NCBI GenBank assembly: GCA_017457955.1
Contig: JAFTGL010000011.1
Coordinates: 1 to 64,000 of the forward strand
Length of the DNA: 64,000 nt
Reading direction: 5' to 3'
Source: Ruminococcus sp.
GTDB lineage: Bacteria; Bacillota; Clostridia; Oscillospirales; Acutalibacteraceae
Shown here one piece after another: positions 14,951-23,043 of this stretch; position 1 is the stretch's first letter, and every line of letters starts with the position of its first letter. The notes under the pieces are model-generated. The model was not told the DNA's origin. It saw only the letters and a program-made list of their open reading frames with translations, and did no database searches. The translations under genes were made by a program, and so were the position numbers.

Positions 14951-15949
14951 TTACTTGAGGCTGTTCTGGACAGCGACGGCTACCGCGACGGTAGCGCCGA
15001 CCATGGGGTTGTTGCCCATGCCCAAGAAACCCATCATCTCAACGTGAGCGGGAACGGAGGATGAACCCGCAAACTGAGCGTCGCTATGCATACGGCCCAT
15101 GGTGTCGGTCATGCCGTAAGAAGCGGGACCCGCAGCCATGTTGTCGGGGTGCAGGGTACGGCCTGTGCCGCCGCCGGAAGCAACGGAGAAGTACTTCTTG
15201 CCCTGCTCGTTGCACTCCTTCTTGTAGGTGCCTGCAACGGGATGCTGGAAGCGGGTGGGGTTGGTGGAGTTACCGGTAATGGAAACGTCAACGCCCTCTT
15301 TGTGCATGATCGCAACGCCCTCGCGGACGTCGTCGGCGCCGTAGCAGCGAACGTTCGCGCGCTCGCCGTCGGAGTAAGCGATCTCCTTGACGATCTTCAG
15401 CTCGCCGGTGAAATAATCGAACTGAGTTTGAACATAAGTAAAGCCGTTGATACGGGAAATGATCTGAGCGGCATCTTTGCCCAGACCGTTCAGGATAACG
15501 CGCAGCGGCTCTTCACGAACCTTGTTCGCGTTGCGGACGATACCGATCGCGCCTTCAGCGGCAGCGAAGGACTCGTGACCCGCGAGGAACGCGAAGCACT
15601 TGCTCTCGTTAGAAAGCAGCATAGCGGCGAGGTTGCCGTGACCGATACCGACCTTGCGGTTGTCGGCGACGGAGCCGTCGATACAGAAGCTCTGCAGACC
15701 GATACCGATGTAGCGGGCAGCTTCCTCAGCGTTCTTTGCGCCTGCCTTCAGAGCGATAGCAGCGCCTACACAGTAAGCCCAGCATACGTTCTCGAAGCAG
15801 ATGGGCTGGATGCCCTTCGCGATCTCATAGGGATCGAAGCCGGCGGCCTGACAGATCTCACGGGCTTCCTCAACGGAGGAGATACCGTACTCAGCCAGAA
15901 CGCGGTTGATGTTTTCTATACGTCTGTCGTAGTTTTCAAATAAAGCCAT
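14951..15949 (-). CDS. GGGtGRT family protein
   Basis: A 332-residue protein carrying the name-giving GGGTGRT motif near residue 258, followed by the Gly-rich C-terminus with MGNNPMVGATVAVAVAVQ. The family is conserved in anaerobes and almost always adjoins the NifU-like protein encoded just upstream (15964-16656); its biochemical role is not established. The start ATG at 15949 is seven bases behind GGGAGGT; a GTG nine bases upstream overlaps that site and is less likely. Both genes share the promoter at 16740-16768. Confidence 0.85.
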   Translation of the reverse strand: MALFENYDRRIENINRVLAEYGISSVEEAREICQAAGFDPYEIAKGIQPICFENVCWAYCVGAAIALKAGAKNAEEAARYIGIGLQSFCIDGSVADNRKVGIGHGNLAAMLLSNESKCFAFLAGHESFAAAEGAIGIVRNANKVREEPLRVILNGLGKDAAQIISRINGFTYVQTQFDYFTGELKIVKEIAYSDGERANVRCYGADDVREGVAIMHKEGVDVSITGNSTNPTRFQHPVAGTYKKECNEQGKKYFSVASGGGTGRTLHPDNMAAGPASYGMTDTMGRMHSDAQFAGSSSVPAHVEMMGFLGMGNNPMVGATVAVAVAVQNSLK

Positions 15950-15963
15950 ACTGTGCACCTCCC

Positions 15964-16656
15964 TTAGTCTTTACGCGGGTCGATATACTTCGCCGCGTTG
16001 TCCCACTGACCGTAGTGACCCTTAGCCTTTTCGATCGCCTCGTTGGCGTCCATACCGGCTTTGATGAAGTCCATCATCTTGCCGAAGCTGATGAATTCGT
16101 AACCGATGATCTCGTTGTCCTTGTTCAGCGCAAGCTGAGAGCAGTAGCCCTCGGTCATCTCGAGGTAACGGGGACCCTTTTCGCGGGTAGCGAACATGGT
16201 GCCGACCTGCGAGCGCAGACCCTTACCGAGGTCCTCGAGAGAAGCGCCGACCAGCAGACCGCCCTCAGAGAACGCGCTCTGGGTTCTGCCGTAAACGATC
16301 TGTAAGAACAGCTCGCGCATAGCGGTGTTGATCGCGTCACAGACGAGGTCGGTGTTCAGCGCCTCTAAGAGAGTCTTGCCGATCAGGATCTCGGAAGCCA
16401 TAGCCGCGCTGTGAGTCATACCGGAGCAGCCGATGGTCTCGACCAGAGCCTCTTCGATGATGCCTTCCTTAACGTTCAGTGTGAGCTTGCAGCAGCCCTG
16501 CTGGGGAGCGCACCAGCCGATGCCGTGTGTGAAACCGGAAATATCCTTGATTTCCTTTGCCTGTACCCACTTGCCCTCTTCCGGGATGGGAGCAGGACCG
16601 TGATACGCGCCCTTAGCGACAGGGCACATATTCGATACTTCTGCTGTGTAATACAT
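15964..16656 (-). CDS. Iron-sulfur cluster assembly scaffold-like (NifU-like) protein
   Basis: A 230-residue protein with a NifU/IscU-like middle: EALVETIGCSGMTHSAAMASEILIGKTLLEAL, including one ligand-type Cys, plus an additional CAPQQGCC cluster (about 49-56) and SQLALN further on. It is presumed to hold or deliver an Fe-S cluster or related cofactor. It is first in a two-gene unit with the GGGtGRT protein (14-base gap). The 5' leader of about 75 bases has a CGGGAGG...CCTCCCG-like hairpin. A clear sigma-A promoter lies upstream. Confidence 0.82.
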   Translation of the reverse strand: MYYTAEVSNMCPVAKGAYHGPAPIPEEGKWVQAKEIKDISGFTHGIGWCAPQQGCCKLTLNVKEGIIEEALVETIGCSGMTHSAAMASEILIGKTLLEALNTDLVCDAINTAMRELFLQIVYGRTQSAFSEGGLLVGASLEDLGKGLRSQVGTMFATREKGPRYLEMTEGYCSQLALNKDNEIIGYEFISFGKMMDFIKAGMDANEAIEKAKGHYGQWDNAAKYIDPRKD

Positions 16657-16739
16657 AAGCTTTTCCTCCTTCAGTTTAAGCGTCGGGAAACGAACCTCCC
16701 GCCGCAGTAGTCCAAGGTTGCCTATTAAACCTTATGTAC

Positions 16740-16768
16740 ATTATAGACGAAGCACCCTGATAAGTCAA
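16740..16768 (-). promoter_or_regulatory. Strong sigma-A promoter of the NifU-like/GGGtGRT operon
   Basis: On the minus strand TTGACT (16768-16763), a 17-base spacer and a perfect TATAAT (16745-16740) lie about 85 bases before the ATG at 16656. Confidence 0.8.
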
Positions 16769-16833
16769 TACAAAGATTGACAGAAAGCACCAAAAAATCG
16801 GCGGTATAACGGCGTTTTCTGGCTGAAAAACTC

Positions 16834-16862
16834 TTTACACCTTCCTCTTGATATGCTATCCT
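16834..16862 (+). promoter_or_regulatory. Promoter of the small lipoprotein gene
   Basis: TTTACA (16834-16839), a 17-base spacer and TATCCT (16857-16862), with the ATG 31 bases further on. It is divergent from the promoter at 16740-16768. Confidence 0.55.
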
Positions 16863-16893
16863 TGTATCAGCAGGCAAAAAGAGGGGATACCCT

Positions 16894-17406
16894 ATGAAAA
16901 AAGCTGTAAAAGCGATCTTAATACTGATGGCGGTGATGATGATGTTCAGTCTGTTCGGCTGCGGCAAAAGCAAACAATATGACATAAAAACCTATCTTGA
17001 CAAACCCGCGGGTACAATGCTCATCGACTACTTTGACCGTACGGTCGGCACCCCGATGGAACAGCCGTACTTCGAAATGGTGATGTACACACATTCCGAG
17101 GACAAGATCCTGCTCGAACGCTACACTCAGGGTGGTACGGACAACGAGCACTGCGACCGCTACCTCGTCCCCGTAGAAGCGGCTCAGGAGGTTTTGGATG
17201 TGATCAAAAAAAGCGGCATGGACAGGTGGAACAGCCGCAGTGATACCGTCGGTATCTGCGGCAAAGCATATGTCTGCAAGTTCCCCGACGGAAAGGGAGA
17301 TTATATCCGCGTCACAAGCGACCGCATGCCCGAGGACGGGACGAGAGCCTTCGGCGAGGTGAGCGCCGCGATGAGCGCTTGGGCAAAGGACGAGTACAAA
17401 GAATAA
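16894..17406 (+). CDS. Small lipoprotein of unknown function
   Basis: A 170-residue lipoprotein. It has a basic start, a hydrophobic core and lipobox LFGC (Cys23). The mature part of about 147 residues is a small alpha/beta domain with no recognised family. Segments YFEMVMYTHSEDKILLERYTQGG and GKAYVCKFPDGKGDYIRVTSDRMPEDG suggest a compact beta-sheet, and three Cys residues in the mature part could form a disulfide. It is monocistronic, with its own promoter and terminator. Confidence 0.7.
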   Translation: MKKAVKAILILMAVMMMFSLFGCGKSKQYDIKTYLDKPAGTMLIDYFDRTVGTPMEQPYFEMVMYTHSEDKILLERYTQGGTDNEHCDRYLVPVEAAQEVLDVIKKSGMDRWNSRSDTVGICGKAYVCKFPDGKGDYIRVTSDRMPEDGTRAFGEVSAAMSAWAKDEYKE

Positions 17407-17448
17407 ACAGTGCCTTCCGGCGTTTGTCGGAAGGCACTGTTGCTTTTA
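17406..17448. terminator. Terminator between the lipoprotein and the nitroreductase gene
   Basis: A 14-bp stem (17406-17419 with 17428-17441) starts on the last base of the lipoprotein stop codon and is followed by GCTTTT. It is shared by two convergent genes. Confidence 0.8.
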
Positions 17449-17453
17449 CCATA

Positions 17454-18107
17454 TTAAATGAATGTTCTGCCCGAGCCGATCTCGAAATGACACTTGGCGA
17501 TGCCGAGATCGAGCTTTGCGAACGGCGCGTTCCCCGTCACCCGCGCGACGGGCTTGCCGCCGTCGAGGGTGAAGAAAAACTTCTGCTGATTTCTGGCGGT
17601 CGGCGCAAGGAGCGCGGCTTCTACGCCCGCCTTGAACCAATCGGGCATATCCTGCACGTCTGTCACGTCGGAGAGCGTCTTGGAACGGCGGCTGTGACCG
17701 CTGTCCACGCCGTATCCGATCGCGATCACCAGCGCAAGCCTCTCTCCCTCGCGGATCTCAGCGGTCGCCTGCTTGCGCTTGAAGATGCCTGCCCAGCAGG
17801 TATTCAGCCCGAGCTTCTGCGCCTCGAGCACCACCCGCTCGCCGACATAGCCGCAAAGCTCGTCTAAGCTCTCACTGTCCTTGCCGACCATCGCGATATA
17901 GGACGGAACATGGCTCCAGCCGCAGATCTTTGACACAACGCCGCTGAACACTCCGCCGACATCCTCGATCAGCTGCATATGCAGGTCATATTCTTTGTTC
18001 AAACGGTCAAGCAGTTCTCTCAGTGCTTCTGCCTTTTCCGCTTCGATTTTCTTATCCTGATAGGCTCGCACAGAATGTCTCGCCTGTATTGCCTGTAAGT
18101 CTGTCAT
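17454..18107 (-). CDS. Nitroreductase family protein (TM1586-like)
   Basis: A 217-residue protein of the two-module nitroreductase type. It has the FMN-contacting ARHSVRAYQDKKI near the N-terminus, CGYVGERVVLEAQKLGLNTCWAGIFKRKQA in the middle and a second half with GVEAALLAPTARNQQKFFF. The single chain mimics a dimer. Substrate is unknown. The ATG at 18107 (MTDLQ) is used because GGAGGAAGCT stands immediately before it; the open frame continues 12 codons upstream without such a site. Confidence 0.85.
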   Translation of the reverse strand: MTDLQAIQARHSVRAYQDKKIEAEKAEALRELLDRLNKEYDLHMQLIEDVGGVFSGVVSKICGWSHVPSYIAMVGKDSESLDELCGYVGERVVLEAQKLGLNTCWAGIFKRKQATAEIREGERLALVIAIGYGVDSGHSRRSKTLSDVTDVQDMPDWFKAGVEAALLAPTARNQQKFFFTLDGGKPVARVTGNAPFAKLDLGIAKCHFEIGSGRTFI

Positions 18108-18154
18108 AGCTTCCTCCGTCAAATGGAAAACGCCCGTTCTCACGGGCGGAAAGT

Positions 18155-18625
18155 TTATAGTAATCCGTTGTAGCTTGCCAAAGGCGCGAAGCCCAGCTTG
18201 GTGAGGATCTGTGCTTCTTTCAGCATCAGGTCGTCCTTTGCCTTTTTATCGGTATAGTACTGTCCCAGCAAATTCAGCACGCCGTGGACCGACGCGTACA
18301 CAATGCCCATCTCGAACGGCTGGTTATACACCTGCACCAGTTCGAGGATACGCTCCACCGAGATCACCAGCGTACCAAGATCATCACCGTCCTCCTCAGA
18401 CGGAAGGGAAATCACCTCGGGGGCTTCAAAGTTGCTGACGCGCTTATCGCTGTAGGTATCCAGCAGTTCGTTGTCCGCGAACGTTACACGGATCTCCGCC
18501 TGCGCGTCATAGTGCTCATGCTGCAGCACGGCGTGACAGCTGCGGCGTACCAACATGCGCGTGCCCGAAGGGATTTTAAATTTTGCCTGCGAATTCTCGA
18601 TGATAACTTTCAGATTACTTGCCAT
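18155..18625 (-). CDS. YbeY-like protein with a degenerate zinc site
   Basis: A 156-residue protein whose beginning (KVIIENSQAKFKIPSGTRMLVRRSCHAVL) and end (ERILELVQVYNQPFEM, then HGVLNLLG) follow the YbeY endoribonuclease family. Active YbeY has an H-x3-H-x5-H zinc triad. Here only the first His (His114) is kept; the second position is Asn118 and the third Tyr124 (HGVLNLLGQYY). The usual YRxxDxPTDVLSFP motif is also altered to SDKRVSNFEAPEVISLP. It is therefore a full-length, intact frame of a probable pseudoenzyme, not a truncated gene. It might bind ribosomes or RNA without cleaving (inference). The canonical neighbours phoH, dgkA and era are not here, which suggests a second, normal copy elsewhere. 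Confidence 0.75.
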   Translation of the reverse strand: MASNLKVIIENSQAKFKIPSGTRMLVRRSCHAVLQHEHYDAQAEIRVTFADNELLDTYSDKRVSNFEAPEVISLPSEEDGDDLGTLVISVERILELVQVYNQPFEMGIVYASVHGVLNLLGQYYTDKKAKDDLMLKEAQILTKLGFAPLASYNGLL

Positions 18626-18854
18626 GTTATCGTCTCCTCTTTGTAGGTTTAATCGGGATTATAGCATAGAAAACGGCTTTTGTCCACATTAAACAGAAGT
18701 GAATCTAAAAATTTGTTAAAAATTCACATAATCCAAAAAGAATTTTAGATATTTTCACCCGCAAAAAAAGCCCATTTTAAGCCATTATTCAAGGTTTTTG
18801 GCCTTTTTTGTATATAAAACACAACAGCCTTCGGCATATTCCGACAACCGTTTA

Positions 18855-18895
18855 CAAAAAAACAGACCGCGTATGATCGAACATCATACGCGGTC
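18855..18895 (-). terminator. Terminator of the degV gene
   Basis: A 13-bp perfect stem (18865-18877 with 18883-18895, core GACCGCGTATGAT) is followed on the minus strand by TGTTTTTTTGT. It begins nine bases after the degV stop codon. The AT-rich 18626-18854 stretch holds no gene that I can see. Confidence 0.9.
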
Positions 18896-18903
18896 CGTCA
18901 GAA

Positions 18904-19761
18904 TCATTTTAACATAAAGAACAGTGCGAAGGTACCCGGACCGCAGTGAGAGGTAATGACACAGCCCGCGGTGGATACGATGACTTCATCACAGCGGATG
19001 AGCTTTTTCAGCTCCTTCTTCCAGCGCTTATGATCCTTTTCGCTGAAATCGCAGGTGGTGTGCAGGATGATGCGGCGGGTGTCGATCTGACCCTCATACT
19101 CCGCAAGTCTGTCCTGCAAATACTTCATGCGGCAGATATCATCCTTGCCGCGGTACTTCTTCGCGACGCTCATCGCGCCGTCCTTCACGACGATAGAGGG
19201 CTTGATGTTCAGAAGATTCGCGCCCAGCAGCGAGACGCTCGAGCATCGGCCGCCCTTATGCAGGAATTCCAGCTGACTGAGCAGGAAACCGCCGACGTTC
19301 TTTTCGATCAGGTCGGCAGTCATCTGGGCGATGCGATCGCCCGAAAAGCCCATGTCTCTCAGCTCGCAGGCACGGATCGCCAGCAGCGTCATGCCGCAGG
19401 ACAGCACACGGCTATCGACGATGTGGATCTTCTGCTCGAACTCTCCTGCCGCGATCACCGCGTTCTGATAAGTAGAGGACATATCGGACGCAAAGGCGAT
19501 GTGGACGATCTCGGTATAACCCTCGCGAAAGATCTGCTTGAAGAACAGGCGATAACCCTCGGGAGTCACCGCGGAGGTAGAGGGGAGCTGTCCCTGTTCC
19601 TCATAGCGCTCGATGATGTATTCGGGCGTGATATCCACGCCGTCGGTGAAGTCCTCATTGTCGTACAGAACGTGCAGGGGAGCGACACGGATGTTATATT
19701 TTTCGGCGATATCGGGAGAGATATCGGCGGTGCTGTCGGTCGTGATGATAATACGGCTCAT
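18904..19761 (-). CDS. DegV family fatty-acid-binding protein
   Basis: A 285-residue two-domain protein. IIITTDSTADI (N-terminus), LPSTSAVTPEGY (about 58-69; Thr/Ser contacts to the lipid carboxylate), IHIAFASDMSSTYQNA (about 86-101) and HKGGRCSSVSLLGANLLNIKPSI (about 168-190) are the DegV signatures. In Firmicutes this fold presents fatty acids to the FakA kinase for phosphorylation and use in phospholipids; the particular partner is not in the window. It has its own promoter and terminator. Confidence 0.92.
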   Translation of the reverse strand: MSRIIITTDSTADISPDIAEKYNIRVAPLHVLYDNEDFTDGVDITPEYIIERYEEQGQLPSTSAVTPEGYRLFFKQIFREGYTEIVHIAFASDMSSTYQNAVIAAGEFEQKIHIVDSRVLSCGMTLLAIRACELRDMGFSGDRIAQMTADLIEKNVGGFLLSQLEFLHKGGRCSSVSLLGANLLNIKPSIVVKDGAMSVAKKYRGKDDICRMKYLQDRLAEYEGQIDTRRIILHTTCDFSEKDHKRWKKELKKLIRCDEVIVSTAGCVITSHCGPGTFALFFMLK

Positions 19762-19816
19762 AAAATCACTCCTTATCCATGCGAACTGTCAAATTGTTTC
19801 GCACTTCTATGACGGG

Positions 19817-19845
19817 ATTTTACCACTAACGCGCAGGGTTGTCAA
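19817..19845 (-). promoter_or_regulatory. Promoter of degV
   Basis: On the minus strand TTGACA (19845-19840), 17 bases, then TAAAAT (19822-19817), about 55 bases before the ATG. Confidence 0.75.
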
Positions 19846-19969
19846 GCGTTCATGCTCCCGCGCGGTTTTTCAGAGTCGGATAGGGTTACAGAACTTAACA
19901 TGATAAAACATGCTGACAGTTGTTATCACTGTTTTACCCTGTCGTGCGGAAGAATACAAACAGCTTCTG

Positions 19970-20013
19970 CTAAAAACACAAAGAGACCGCAGCATGCCGC
20001 TGCAGCCCCTTTG
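19970..20013 (-). terminator. Terminator of the amino acid symporter gene
   Basis: A CAAAG/CTTTG base (20013-20009 with 19983-19979) closes an imperfect GC-rich stem with GCAGC/GCTGC pairing, followed on the minus strand by TGTTTTTAG. It begins 27 bases after the stop codon. Confidence 0.65.
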
Positions 20014-20039
20014 CGTATATACCAAAAAGTTGATATCCG

Positions 20040-21563
20040 TTATTGCATTTCACTGTCGCCGCTCATGATATCCTGCTTGAACTCCTCGTTCATGTCGGGA
20101 TACGCGGAGAGCATCGGCTCGACCTTGACGCCCTTCTTGCGGTCGAAGTAGTTTTTCGTGATCTTTGCGACCAAGCCGCTGAGCGCGACCAGACAGATCA
20201 GGTTGGGCAGCGCCATCAGGCCGTTGAAGGTGTCGCTGATATCCCAGACCAGTCCGCTGTGGATGGTGGCGGACGCCGCGATCAGCAGGACATAGATCAC
20301 CTTGAAGATGATGACGGGGTACTTGCGGTTCTCTTCCTTCATAAAGCCAAAGAAGAACTCGACAGCCTTCTCGCCGTAGTACGACCACGCGATGATCGTG
20401 GTGAACGCGAACAGCGGCAGGATGATGGAGAAGGTCGCCGTACCGAACGCGCCGAAGTTGGTCGAGAACAGGGACATCGACATCACGCTGTCCTCCATCT
20501 CGGGCGAAAGGGTGCTGATATCAAAGGTCGTCAGGAACATCAGCGCCGTGAGAGTGCAGATGACGAAGGTGTCGAAGAAGATCTCGAACACGCCCCAAAG
20601 TCCCTGCTTGACAGGCTCGCGGGTCTCGGACGCGGAGTGTGCGATGACCGAAGAACCCAAGCCCGCTTCGTTAGAAAATACGCCGCGCGCCATACCCTTT
20701 TTGATGACCGTACCGAAGGTGAAGCCTAAGATACCGCCGCCGACGGCATTGAAATTGAATGCCTTTGAAAAGATCAGCCCGAACGCCTCGGGGATACGGT
20801 AATAATGCGTCACGATGGCGATGATCGCCAGCACGATGAACAGCAGTGACATGAACGGCACGAGCATGGACGCGACCTTGCCGATACGCTTGATGCCGCC
20901 GATAATGATCGCCGCCGCGATGACCGCTACGACGATACCGACGATCAGCTTGACTAAATCGGCGTTTTCGTTATTGCCGGTGATACGGGAGAAGGTCTCT
21001 GTCAATGCGCCGGAGATCTTATTCGTCTGTACGCCGCTCATGCCGATCGACGCGAAGATACAGAAGATGGACGCAAGGTACGCCAGCCACTTCCATTTCA
21101 GACCGTAGGCGATGTAGTAGAACGCGCCGCCCGCGAGGTTGCCCTTGCTGTCCTTCTTGCGGAAGTAGAGACCGAGGACATTCTCGGCGTAATTGGTGAC
21201 CATGCCGAAAAAGGCGGAGATCCACATCCACAGCACCGCGCCGGGACCGCCTGTCAGGATCGCCGCGACGACGCCGATGATATTGCCGGTGCCGACGGTG
21301 CCCGAGATCGCGGTCGAGAACGCCTCGAACTGGGAGATCGAGCGCACGCGCCCGTCCTCCTGCTTTTTCTTGCCCAGACTTTTGATGGTCGGCACGATGG
21401 TCGTGTTCAGCGACTCGCCGAACTTGCGCACCTGCAAAAAGCGGGTGCGGATGGTCAGCAGCAGACCTGTGCCCAGGATCAGGATGATGGTCGGCCAACC
21501 CCAGACGTAGCTGTTGAGAACGCCGTTGACCTGCTCAACCGTTTTGAGAAAACTTTCCCACAT
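20040..21563 (-). CDS. Alanine/glycine:cation symporter family protein
   Basis: A 507-residue integral membrane transporter of the AGCS family with about ten helices. It carries SGTVGTGNIIGVVAAILTGGPGAVLWMW (about 80-107) and NEAGLGSSVIAHS (about 298-310), both AGCS signatures for Na+ and amino-acid binding. It imports glycine or alanine with sodium. The glycine riboswitch upstream supports glycine as substrate, with transcription probably rising when glycine is plentiful, as is known for AGCS permeases. The ATG at 21563 follows AAGGAGGAAGAACAATC; an upstream in-frame start lacks a ribosome site. Confidence 0.92.
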   Translation of the reverse strand: MWESFLKTVEQVNGVLNSYVWGWPTIILILGTGLLLTIRTRFLQVRKFGESLNTTIVPTIKSLGKKKQEDGRVRSISQFEAFSTAISGTVGTGNIIGVVAAILTGGPGAVLWMWISAFFGMVTNYAENVLGLYFRKKDSKGNLAGGAFYYIAYGLKWKWLAYLASIFCIFASIGMSGVQTNKISGALTETFSRITGNNENADLVKLIVGIVVAVIAAAIIIGGIKRIGKVASMLVPFMSLLFIVLAIIAIVTHYYRIPEAFGLIFSKAFNFNAVGGGILGFTFGTVIKKGMARGVFSNEAGLGSSVIAHSASETREPVKQGLWGVFEIFFDTFVICTLTALMFLTTFDISTLSPEMEDSVMSMSLFSTNFGAFGTATFSIILPLFAFTTIIAWSYYGEKAVEFFFGFMKEENRKYPVIIFKVIYVLLIAASATIHSGLVWDISDTFNGLMALPNLICLVALSGLVAKITKNYFDRKKGVKVEPMLSAYPDMNEEFKQDIMSGDSEMQ

Positions 21564-21671
21564 GATTGTTCTTCCTCCTTGATTTCCTCGTAGGGGAGGG
21601 GCGCGGCACACGTGTCTGCTCCTCCCGAATAAAAAGAATAACATTCAGTGCAAAGCAAATGCTTTCTTCAA

Positions 21672-21703
21672 AAGGAAAGAGCCGTAAACCCATGTTACGA
21701 CTC
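21672..21703 (-). terminator. Attenuator hairpin between glycine aptamer and symporter gene
   Basis: On the minus strand GAGTCGTAAC pairs with GTTTACGGCTC (one G-U wobble that is a mismatch on the other strand), followed by TTTCCTTTT. It lies about 40 bases after the glycine aptamer and about 110 before the start codon, so it is the probable expression platform. Confidence 0.7.
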
Positions 21704-21744
21704 TCAAGCACGATGTAAAATGTCCGCGTATGCTGACATCTTGA

Positions 21745-21860
21745 TCTCCGTCCTTTTGCCTGAGAGATTGACGCGATAACGCGCTTGCACCTTCGGCATC
21801 CATCCGCAAAAATACGATGGAATTCTCCGGAGTACCGTCCTCACGCGGTCAAGCGTCTTT
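21745..21860 (-). promoter_or_regulatory. Glycine riboswitch (gcvT-type aptamer)
   Basis: Reading the minus strand, the conserved blocks are CGGAGAATTCCATCG, GCCGAAGGTGCAA and CTCTCAGGCAAAAGGACGGA (ending near 21746). These are the hallmark sequences of the glycine aptamer, in particular the CTCAGGCAAAAGGAC strand. One aptamer is evident; I do not see a full second copy, so it is a singlet or has a ghost partner. Its position ahead of an AGCS permease is a well-known arrangement. Confidence 0.9.
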
Positions 21861-21925
21861 CTACATCTATATGCAAAGGCGCTTTTCTGCATGATTCATT
21901 CGGCACGATTCTTTTTCTGCTGTCT

Positions 21926-21953
21926 ATTATACCATTATCACAGCGGATTGCAA
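21926..21953 (-). promoter_or_regulatory. Promoter of the glycine riboswitch / symporter unit
   Basis: On the minus strand TTGCAA (21953-21948), 16 bases, then TATAAT (21931-21926). RNA would start some 60 bases before the aptamer. Confidence 0.6.
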
Positions 21954-21962
21954 TAGTTTTTG

Positions 21963-21991
21963 TTGACTTTGTGATTTTTTTGACGGATAAT
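21963..21991 (+). promoter_or_regulatory. Promoter of the FliB-like gene
   Basis: TTGACT (21963-21968), 17 bases, GATAAT (21986-21991), 32 bases before the ATG at 22024. It diverges from the symporter promoter. Confidence 0.75.
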
Positions 21992-22023
21992 ACTTTTTAT
22001 TAAGACAAACAGAGGGGTTCATC

Positions 22024-23004
22024 ATGAAGCATTATTACCCGACCTATTATCAAGACTTCTTCTGTATCGCCGCCGACTGTCCCGACAGCTGCTGTCAGGG
22101 ATGGGACGTTGTGATCGACAGCGATACGGAGCGCTTTTACAACACCGTCAAGGGAGAATTCGGCGAAAAGCTGAGGAACGCGATCTATACCGACAGTGAC
22201 GGCGACCGTATCTTTCGCCTTGCAGATCAAAAGCAATGCCCTTTCTGGGGAGCGGACAGGCTGTGCGACATCTACAGGGAGCTTACTGAAGAACACCTCT
22301 GCACTACCTGCAAGCAGTTCCCGCGCCTAAGCATGGAATACGCGGAGTTCACCGAACACAGCTTGGCCCTTGCCTGTCCCGAGGCGGCGCGGCTGATCCT
22401 CCTGACCGACAATGCCTACGCGTCCTTCACACAGGAAACATCCGCAAGATGTGAGGATTATGACGCACAAGATATGGAAATGCTTCTGCAAGCCCGCCGA
22501 AAATGCGCGGAGATTCTCACCTCACAAAAACCCCTGTCTGAACGCCTGCGGGAATTTCTGGCATACGGTAAGGAAGTCCAGAACCGATTACAGCCGTATG
22601 AAGAGCCGAACCAACCCTTTGAGAACTCCGCGCTATCAGCGTTGTTCGGCGAACTCGAATATATCGACAACAATAACCGTATTATAATCCAAAAAGCGTG
22701 CGAGCATGCAGCCGATTTCGACGGACAGGAACCCGCGCTGACACGCCTTGCGCTGTATTATCTTTACCGCTACATTCTGAACGCCGTCGGCAGTCTCGAC
22801 GTCCTTGCCCCGATAAAGCACATGGCAGTATCAGCCGTCGTCATTTCCAACCTCGCCCGTGATCTTGACCTCTCCCTCACCAAAGCGGCTCAGCTTTATT
22901 CCAAAGAGACAGAGCAGAGCTATGAGAACATGGAGCGGCTGTATGACGCGTTCGGGTATGACCCCGCGTTCTCGACGGAAAACATCATTAATCTTACCTC
23001 ATAA
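22024..23004 (+). CDS. FliB-like (flagellin lysine-N-methylase family) protein
   Basis: A 326-residue protein with the Cys-rich N-terminal signature of the FliB family: CIAADCPDSCCQGWDV (14-29), QCPFWGADRLCDIYREL (about 70-86) and EEHLCTTCKQFPR (about 88-100). The eight or so cysteines probably bind an Fe-S cluster or metal. The founding member methylates lysines of flagellin, but related genes are frequent in non-motile gut clostridia, where another protein must be the substrate. No flagellar gene is present in this window. It is monocistronic, with its own promoter and a shared terminator. Confidence 0.82.
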   Translation: MKHYYPTYYQDFFCIAADCPDSCCQGWDVVIDSDTERFYNTVKGEFGEKLRNAIYTDSDGDRIFRLADQKQCPFWGADRLCDIYRELTEEHLCTTCKQFPRLSMEYAEFTEHSLALACPEAARLILLTDNAYASFTQETSARCEDYDAQDMEMLLQARRKCAEILTSQKPLSERLREFLAYGKEVQNRLQPYEEPNQPFENSALSALFGELEYIDNNNRIIIQKACEHAADFDGQEPALTRLALYYLYRYILNAVGSLDVLAPIKHMAVSAVVISNLARDLDLSLTKAAQLYSKETEQSYENMERLYDAFGYDPAFSTENIINLTS

Positions 23005-23007
23005 AAA

Positions 23008-23038
23008 ATGCCATCCCGAGAATCTCTCAGGATGGCAA
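23008..23038. terminator. Terminator between FliB-like and thioesterase genes
   Basis: A stem TGCCATCC (23009-23016) with GGATGGCA (23030-23037). A-rich DNA before and AATTGTATT after make it usable from both convergent genes. Confidence 0.7.
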
Positions 23039-23043
23039 TTGTA

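Noticed and set aside
15086-15943. 285-codon + strand frame over the GGGtGRT gene
   Set aside because: Antisense shadow, repetitive V/A/D composition, no ribosome site.
3121-17406. A single large operon of the small minus-strand genes
   Set aside because: Several hairpins, palindromes and separate promoters (for example 9380-9406 and 8600-8614) break the run; only the local pairs with overlaps or gaps below about 40 bases are treated as units.
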